Assembly (NCBI GenBank): GCA_019925795.1 | Contig: CM034312.1 | Location: 24,641,914 to 24,705,913 of the forward strand | Length of the DNA: 64,000 bases | DNA from: Dendrobium chrysotoxum | Taxonomy: Eukaryota > Streptophyta > Magnoliopsida > Asparagales > Orchidaceae | Reading direction: 5' to 3' | Shown here: in pieces, positions 59,153 through 64,000 of the stretch | Layout: each line of letters starts with the position of its first letter | Position numbering within the stretch: the stretch's first letter is position 1 | The notes under the pieces: generated by a model | The model's database searches: none | What the model was told of the DNA's origin: nothing | Seen by the model: only the letters and a program-made list of their open reading frames with translations | Made by a program: the position numbers and the translations under genes

Positions 59153-60458
59153 TTCTAGTGAGAGAAAGCTAATATTTTTTCAACTCCATATTATTTTTTA
59201 CTTTTAGTCTAGTTCTGAAAGTTGTCCGGCTCAAGATAGGTTATATTCTGCCTCAGTTTTTAAAAATATAACAATTTTGGGATTTTTATAATTAAATTAT
59301 AATTTCATTGAGGGAAATACTAAGATAACTTTAAACCCTCAAAACTTTCACCATGTAACTTATGTATATTATAGATGTGGCAATTTTGGATATTTAAGTT
59401 TTTTTTCTAAAAAATAATTTAAAAAATGTTATTTTATTTAATTATAAACTAATTTTGATATCAAAAAATATTGATGTAGTAGTCAAAATAATATTCTGAA
59501 TAATTCTCTTAAATCATGAATATCTAAAATATTAAATTCCTACTCATTTATTAAAATTGTAGTCTACTGATTTAGCACACTATAATTTTCTTAAGTTGAT
59601 TTATTTATATTTTATGTACTGAATTGTAATGATATATATGCTTATATGCCTAAATTGTGAAATTCTCAGGAGTTTTGGTATGTGGGAAAAGTTTTGCTCT
59701 AATGCTAAATATCCATGGAGTCATAAGGGTCTAAATTTTTTAATAGCTCTTATATACTAAGCATTGGAAGTCATAAGGGCTTATTTTCTAATATACCACC
59801 ACAAAGAGTTATACGAGCCTAAATTTTGATATCTGCTTTTGATGAGAGTTATAAGGGCCTAAAAGAAATATGTTATTTTCTGCTCTAATATAAGAAGTAT
59901 TTATTTATTTATTTTTTATGTATAGTCTACTTTATTTTAAATATTTATGATTAATATCATGCTTAGTATAATATGTTTCTTATGAACTGCTTTTACATTC
60001 AATTAAATGTAAAATAAGTAAATTACTTAAAAATTTAAATCGGTGGGTGTGACCTGTTGAGCTGTGTTGGTTAACACATATTCTGCCTTCTATTTCAGGT
60101 CAGGGAAAAGAAAAAGAGCTTGTTGAGTATTTAGGATCTAGTCTGTTTGAGTCTGATAAGTATTCTCCTAATTTTGTATAGTCATGTTTATATCTATTTT
60201 ATTAGTTCTTTCCTAGTCTGTGACCATGTACTGTAGTGCAAATGCTCTAAATATATTTTGATGATAAATGAATAGAATTATTGGATGAGTTGTTTATTCT
60301 GTTTATTGAAGTTAATTAGAAGCCCTATTGTTTGTTTCAAATTTTAATTAGATAAAATCTAAAAAGTTTTTCAAAATTTAGATCTTGGGCTTAGTCTATC
60401 CCAATTCAACATGGTATGCCATATCTGTCTGTGGGCCATATCAGTTTGGGTCGTGATA
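58694..60458 (+). repeat. Tekay-like LTR
   Basis: It begins TGTAATACCTATTGAATATA and ends GTTTGGGTCGTGATA. It aligns in outline with 45765-47530. It contains a (GA)n repeat at 59095-59148 at the position of the GAGAGAGAA stretch of the related LTRs. Confidence 0.85.
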
Positions 60459-60508
60459 ATCTATCTCCCACTTTCATCTATCGATCTCTCTTTCTCTCTC
60501 TCTCTTTA

Positions 60509-60561
<53 letters not shown>

Positions 60562-60571
60562 AGTAACCTTT

Positions 60572-60608
<37 letters not shown>

Positions 60609-61137
60609 ATCTCTTGTGAGCCCCCTTACATTATGATAGGTTGTAGCCTTTTTTCCTTTTTTTTCCTCCTCATCTCTCTCTCTACATCTATGATAATATT
60701 TTTTTTATTTCCTACTCTCCCTCTTTATATTTGTCTAGTTAATCTAAATTTATTTTGTGTGTTTTTTATTTTCTCATTTTTTTCTCTTTCATATAAATTT
60801 ATAGATTATTTTGTAAATATGAAAACTGAAGATATCATTGAAATTATTATTTTTATTCAAGAACTCCAAATCTTTCATAGGAATTTTTTGAAACTGAAGT
60901 AAATAAATAATAGTTTTGTATGATGTTGAGTAGGAATTGCAATTTTTTATTCAAGTTAAATTATTTATATTAAAATATTATATTTTTATTGAATATATTG
61001 TTATATTATTAAAATAAATCCCATCATATTTTTGTTACATTCCCTCAAATCATGAAATAAGAACAAAAATATGTTCCTTCCCAGGGAAAAAATCCTAGCT
61101 CCACCATTTCTCATAAACCAACTTCATTCATTACCCT
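60459..61137. other. microsatellites and A/T-rich sequence, no gene
   Basis: Contains an (AT)n repeat (about 60510-60558) and a (CT)n repeat (60574-60608). The 110-codon frame at 60570-60902 is CT-repeat and T-rich translation and is not supported as a gene. Confidence 0.6.
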
Positions 61138-61265
61138 CCAATCTAAGAATTTTTATTCTATGCGGAGTCCAGACGTAGCTCTATGTCCGGAGTCGAATTA
61201 AATTAAGACACGTGAATTTCATAAGACCCGGCGACCCGACCTAGACCACTTATAAAAATTTTAAA

Positions 61266-61337
61266 TTCGCGCCAACTCACTCATTTTTTATGTTTTAAAA
61301 AAATAAACCGCTGAAGCTTTCAAATATTTAGGGTTTT
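61266..61337 (+). promoter_or_regulatory. promoter-like motifs in left arm: E2F-like site and telo-box
   Basis: TTCGCGCC (61266-61273) fits an E2F site. TTAGGGTTT (61329-61337) is the complement of the telo-box AAACCCTAA. They lie 114 and 50 bp upstream of an ATG at 61387. Both are conserved in the other arm (62750-62757 and 62686-62694). This pairing is common in promoters of plant S-phase genes; its function here is inference. Confidence 0.5.
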
Positions 61338-61386
61338 GCTGAAGAAAAATTTTGGTGCCTGCTGAGAAAAAAAGAAGAAGAAGACG

Positions 61387-61458
61387 ATGAAGATGAATAT
61401 TGGTTTAGAGGACTTCGCATTCTATGTAGAGCCATCAAAAAAGAAAAAAAAAGCTTAA
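61387..61458 (+). CDS. short ORF in left arm (23 codons), possible first exon
   Basis: MKMNIGLEDFAFYVEPSKKK followed by KKA and a stop. The same start occurs in the other arm with substitutions. A donor-like AAGGTGTATT follows at 61462-61471. It could be the first exon of a lost transposase or captured gene, or simply repeat sequence. No downstream exon is visible. Confidence 0.3.
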   Translation: MKMNIGLEDFAFYVEPSKKKKKA

Positions 61459-61840
61459 TAGTAAGGTGTATTTTACTTACATACTAATTTCTTTTTAATG
61501 AATATAATGAGGCAATACATATTTTGATGAGCTTAGTTTTTTTATAGAGAAATCTATTGTAAAGGCAAATACAACCAAAAGGTGTTCATCTTCAAGGCAT
61601 ATCAAGTTCTCAAATAAGCTCAAATACTTCAATGAAGAATTTAACTAGGAAATAATGGTTTATGTATTTTTTGTGATGTTTCATACATATTCACTTTGAA
61701 TGTATTCTTAAAAAATTTATATGTTGAATGCCGCAAAAATGCATCCGTATATTGCTGTATTTATTTATTTTAAAATTTTTTGAGCTTTTACACAACTGTA
61801 TATTAGAAAATTATATATAAAAATATAAATTTTTTTGGTT

Positions 61841-62217
61841 AAAATGCACTATATATTAATAGGTACTACTGTGTATCGCTGCTAGGTACCGCTGTTATTT
61901 ATTCATTTTAAAATTTTTTGTGCTGTTACACAACTGTATATTAAAAAATTTATATTGAAAAATTTAATTTTTTTTGTTAAAATGCACTATATATTGCTAG
62001 GTACTACTGTGTATCGCTGCTAGGTACTGCTCGGTACTATTGTGTACCGCTAAGTACCGCTACTATTTATTCATTTTAAAACTTTTTTTACTTTTACACA
62101 ACCGTATATTAGAAAATTTATATTGAAAAATATAATTTTTTTATTAAAATGTACTATATATTACTAGATGTCGCTGTGTATTGTTGCTAGGTACCACTTG
62201 GTACCGCTAGGTACAAA
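61841..62217. repeat. central tandem repeats of the fold-back element
   Basis: Three units start AAAATG(C/T)ACTATATATT at 61841, 61979 and 62146 and contain GGTAC(T/C)-based boxes (GCTAGGTACCGCT, TGTGTACCGCTAAGTACCGC). The second unit is longer because of extra GGTACT boxes. Each unit also includes ACACAACTGTATATT. Confidence 0.8.
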
Positions 62218-62521
62218 ATGATATACAGTTGTATAAAAGCACCAAAAAAATTTAAAATGAATAAATACACGCATGCGTTTTTGTGGCATTCGACATATAA
62301 ATTTTTTAAGAATACATTCAAAGTGAATATATATGAAACATCACAAAAAATACATAAATCATTGTTTCCTAGTTTATAAATTCTTCGTTGAAGTATTTGA
62401 GCTTGTTTGAGAACTTGATATAACTTGAAGATGAACACCTTTTGGTTGTATTTGCCTTTACAACATTTTTTTCTGTAAAAAAATTAAGCTCAGCAAAACA
62501 TATATTGTCTCATTATATTTA

Positions 62522-62632
62522 TTAAAAAGAAATTAGTATGTAAATAAAATGCACCTTACTATTAAATTTTTTCTTCTTTTTCGATGGCTCTGCAGAGAAT
62601 GCAAAGTCCTCCAAATCAATCTTCATCTTCAT
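62522..62632 (-). CDS. short ORF in right arm (36 codons), possible first exon
   Basis: MKMKIDLEDFAFSAEPSKKK KK then FNSKVHFIYILISF and a stop. The first 22 codons match the left-arm ORF with five amino-acid changes. The stop seen in the left arm is absent here because of small changes after the lysine run. A donor-like AAGGTGCATT lies at the matching place. Confidence 0.3.
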   Translation of the reverse strand: MKMKIDLEDFAFSAEPSKKKKKFNSKVHFIYILISF

Positions 62633-62685
62633 CGTCTTCTTCTCTCTTTTTTTTTTCTCAACAGACACCAAAATTTCTATTCAGC

Positions 62686-62757
62686 AAAACCCTAAATATT
62701 TAAAAGCTTTCGCAATTTATTTTTTTAAAACATAAAAAATAATTGTGCTGGCGCGAA
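62686..62757 (-). promoter_or_regulatory. promoter-like motifs in right arm: telo-box and E2F-like site
   Basis: AAACCCTAA (62686-62694) and GGCGCGAA (62750-62757) mirror the left-arm motifs, with similar spacing to the ATG at 62632. Confidence 0.5.
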
Positions 62758-62885
62758 TTTAAAATTTTCATAAGTGGGCTGGGTCGAGTCGCCGGGTCTT
62801 GAGAAATCCACGTATCTTAATTTAATTTGACTTCGGACATAAAGCTATGTTCGGACTCCACACAGAATAAAAATTCCCAATCTAA

Positions 62886-63560
62886 GGCCAAGTTAAACCA
62901 AAGTTTTTACTGAGCATGCCCTAATAAACATCCAAACTTAATTAGAACGGCCGAGATTGTGACACGACAACATCCAACTCAAAATCATATTCATCCAAAT
63001 CATCCAAGTGATCGTGCTAGGCAATTCTTTTTTTTATTTATTTAATCAAAATATTAAATAAAAAAAATCTAATTAGTTCATGCCATTTCCTTTTTTTTTA
63101 TTGATCTTTATTTTTATGCGATTCTTTGTCGCCACTTAGGGTAAGCAAATCATACATTCGTTGCGCTCTTTACTTAGTTGCTAGAATTATAATTACATAA
63201 CGTTAATGCAGTAGTATTATACAATCTAATACTCGATATACTATACCGCGCATCTTCGCACTGCCGCACTCGGCAGGCCCACGGATCGTACCAGTCCGAT
63301 CGACCCTACCAGTTCAAAGTTACTTAATCCTACAGCACCCGAGGCACACCACACCGCTACTGGCACGTGCGAACAAGAGCTATCGGCTATGGCTGTAGCT
63401 TTCGCGGGGCGCCGATTAATTAACACGATCACAGCGCTTGCTGTCTCTCTGCATAACATGAAATGTGCCTCAGGAACAGCGTAGAAATCACACTTTAGCC
63501 ATTAAGAAGACAAGAAAAAAAAATAAAAAGTATCTTATTATTCTACCGTTAGAATGATAG
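62886..63560. other. flank of a probable host gene, GC-richer from 63240
   Basis: A/T-rich to about 63240, then GC-richer (CGCGCATC, GGCACGTGCG, CGCGGGGCGCCG). A G-box-like CACGTG lies at about 63363-63368. The minus-strand frame at 63241-63459 is not convincing. This may be upstream regulatory DNA of the gene that starts near 63.65 kb. Confidence 0.35.
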
Positions 63561-63649
63561 TAGCCGGTTTCTGCGGAGATCTAAATCCCGTTCTCGTTAA
63601 AAGGTTAACTGAGAGGACCGGTGGCGTTCTCATGCAGTAGGGGCCTTTT

Positions 63650-63829
63650 GCGCTCTCGCCCTCCGAACCACCCAACTCGTCCGGCGACGCGAGATACAGT
63701 TCAAGAAGGCAAATTTAGAGGGAAGAGACTTTTAGAGAGAGATAGGAAAAGAAGCTGAGAGAGAAGTGGGAGAGAGAGGAGAGGCTGTTTCTGATTGGGA
63801 GAGGAGTGCAAGAGAGTTGAGAAATTTTG
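63650..63829 (+). other. probable 5'-UTR exon of a host gene running off the right edge
   Basis: A GA-rich leader (AGAGAGAGATAGGAAAAGAA, AGAGAGAAGTGGGAGAGAGA) of the kind common in plant 5' UTRs ends at TTTTG|GTAAGGAC, a near-consensus splice donor at 63829/63830. No in-frame coding start is evident before the donor, so the coding start is likely beyond the window. The product cannot be guessed. Confidence 0.5.
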
Positions 63830-64000
63830 GTAAGGACTTTATGGCTTTGATCTTTGAAGTTTAAATATAATTAGATTGTTTTTCCGTTAGGCTTTTTAAG
63901 CAAAGCTATACTGTTGATTCTGAAATTGGAGGCCTGGAAGAGAGAAGAAATGTGTTGGGTGATTTGACAAATGATATAATTAAAATAGATATCATATCTG

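Larger units (their letters stand above)
57580..60458 (+). mobile_element. 5'-truncated Tekay-like gypsy element
   Basis: It begins inside integrase and runs through the chromodomain-like end, a purine tract (GAAGAAGGAGAAT, 58681-58693) and a full-length LTR (58694-60458). gag, protease, RT, RNase H, the primer site and the left LTR are absent. It belongs to the same broad family as the inner element at 39872-47530 but is clearly diverged from it. Confidence 0.85.
61147..62876. mobile_element. Mutator-like long-TIR fold-back element
   Basis: A 1730-bp element starts GAATTTTTATTCT and ends with its exact complement AGAATAAAAATTC. It is flanked by a perfect 9-bp duplication CCAATCTAA (61138-61146 and 62877-62885), the hallmark size of MULEs. 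The two arms (about 61147-61800 and 62218-62876) are inverted copies of each other over some 650 bp with limited divergence. The centre holds tandem repeats. There is no transposase ORF, so it is non-autonomous. Each arm carries promoter-like motifs and a short ORF (see separate entries). Confidence 0.93.

Noticed and set aside
58983..59207. Plus-strand frame with a long RERERE run
   Set aside because: Translation of a (GA)n microsatellite in an LTR.
60570..60902. Plus-strand 110-codon frame starting with a Ser/Leu run
   Set aside because: It starts in a (CT)n microsatellite and continues through T-rich DNA; hydrophobicity is explained by composition.
61147..62876. Idea that the large inverted repeat is a host gene pair or tRNA/rRNA structure
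   Set aside because: The exact 9-bp target duplication and matching terminal bases show a transposon.

Overview
The window is nuclear DNA of a flowering plant. It is AT-rich and intron-like or intergenic almost throughout, with no prokaryotic gene organisation, and is packed with plant-type transposons: Ty1/copia with an initiator-Met primer site, Ty3/gypsy with a Tekay/Del-like domain order, an L1-type LINE, RTE-type LINE fragments, CACTA, a long-TIR Mutator-like element and Tourist-like MITEs. Nothing seen fixes the species. I found no complete host gene. The only host-gene signals are a likely 5'-UTR exon at the right edge and a few weak candidate exons between 14.5 and 21.9 kb.

Layout. 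0.6-8.3 kb and 13.3-14.25 kb: a long non-coding repetitive complex made of short hairpin modules, GC-rich tandem repeats, an almost pure A/T tract and degenerate word repeats. It is split by a decayed copia element (8326-13328, minus strand). 14.25-22 kb: possible host-gene intron/exon sequence containing five Tourist-like MITEs (plus two partial copies), a CACTA-like end and RTE LINE 3' ends. 22.7-26.6 kb: a decayed minus-strand gypsy remnant. 27.3-27.9 kb: microsatellites and a 59-bp tandem repeat. 29.1-35.87 kb: a nearly full-length minus-strand L1-type LINE with overlapping ORF1/ORF2 and an unexpected third long ORF, next to a 99-bp (AT)n tract. 36.1-48.96 kb: two nested gypsy elements. 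The outer one keeps only gag, and its right LTR was split by the inner one (39.87-47.53 kb), which carries gag to chromodomain with many stops. 49.8-50.4 kb and just after 53.66 kb: a gypsy gag remnant split by a complete-ended CACTA element (50447-53660, 3-bp target duplication) that holds a TNP2-like remnant and an RTE fragment. About 57.58-60.46 kb: a 5'-truncated Tekay-like element with its 3' LTR. 61147-62876: a long-inverted-repeat element with a perfect 9-bp target duplication. 63.5-64.0 kb: probable start of a host gene running off the edge.

The points most worth following are: the repeated hairpin modules in two paralogous blocks; the 324-codon hydrophobic ORF in the LINE 3' region; a LINE reverse transcriptase that is open for 924 codons but has lost a catalytic aspartate; the long-TIR element whose two arms each carry an E2F-like site, a telo-box and the same short ORF start; and the RTE fragment inside the CACTA element that lacks its 3' end.
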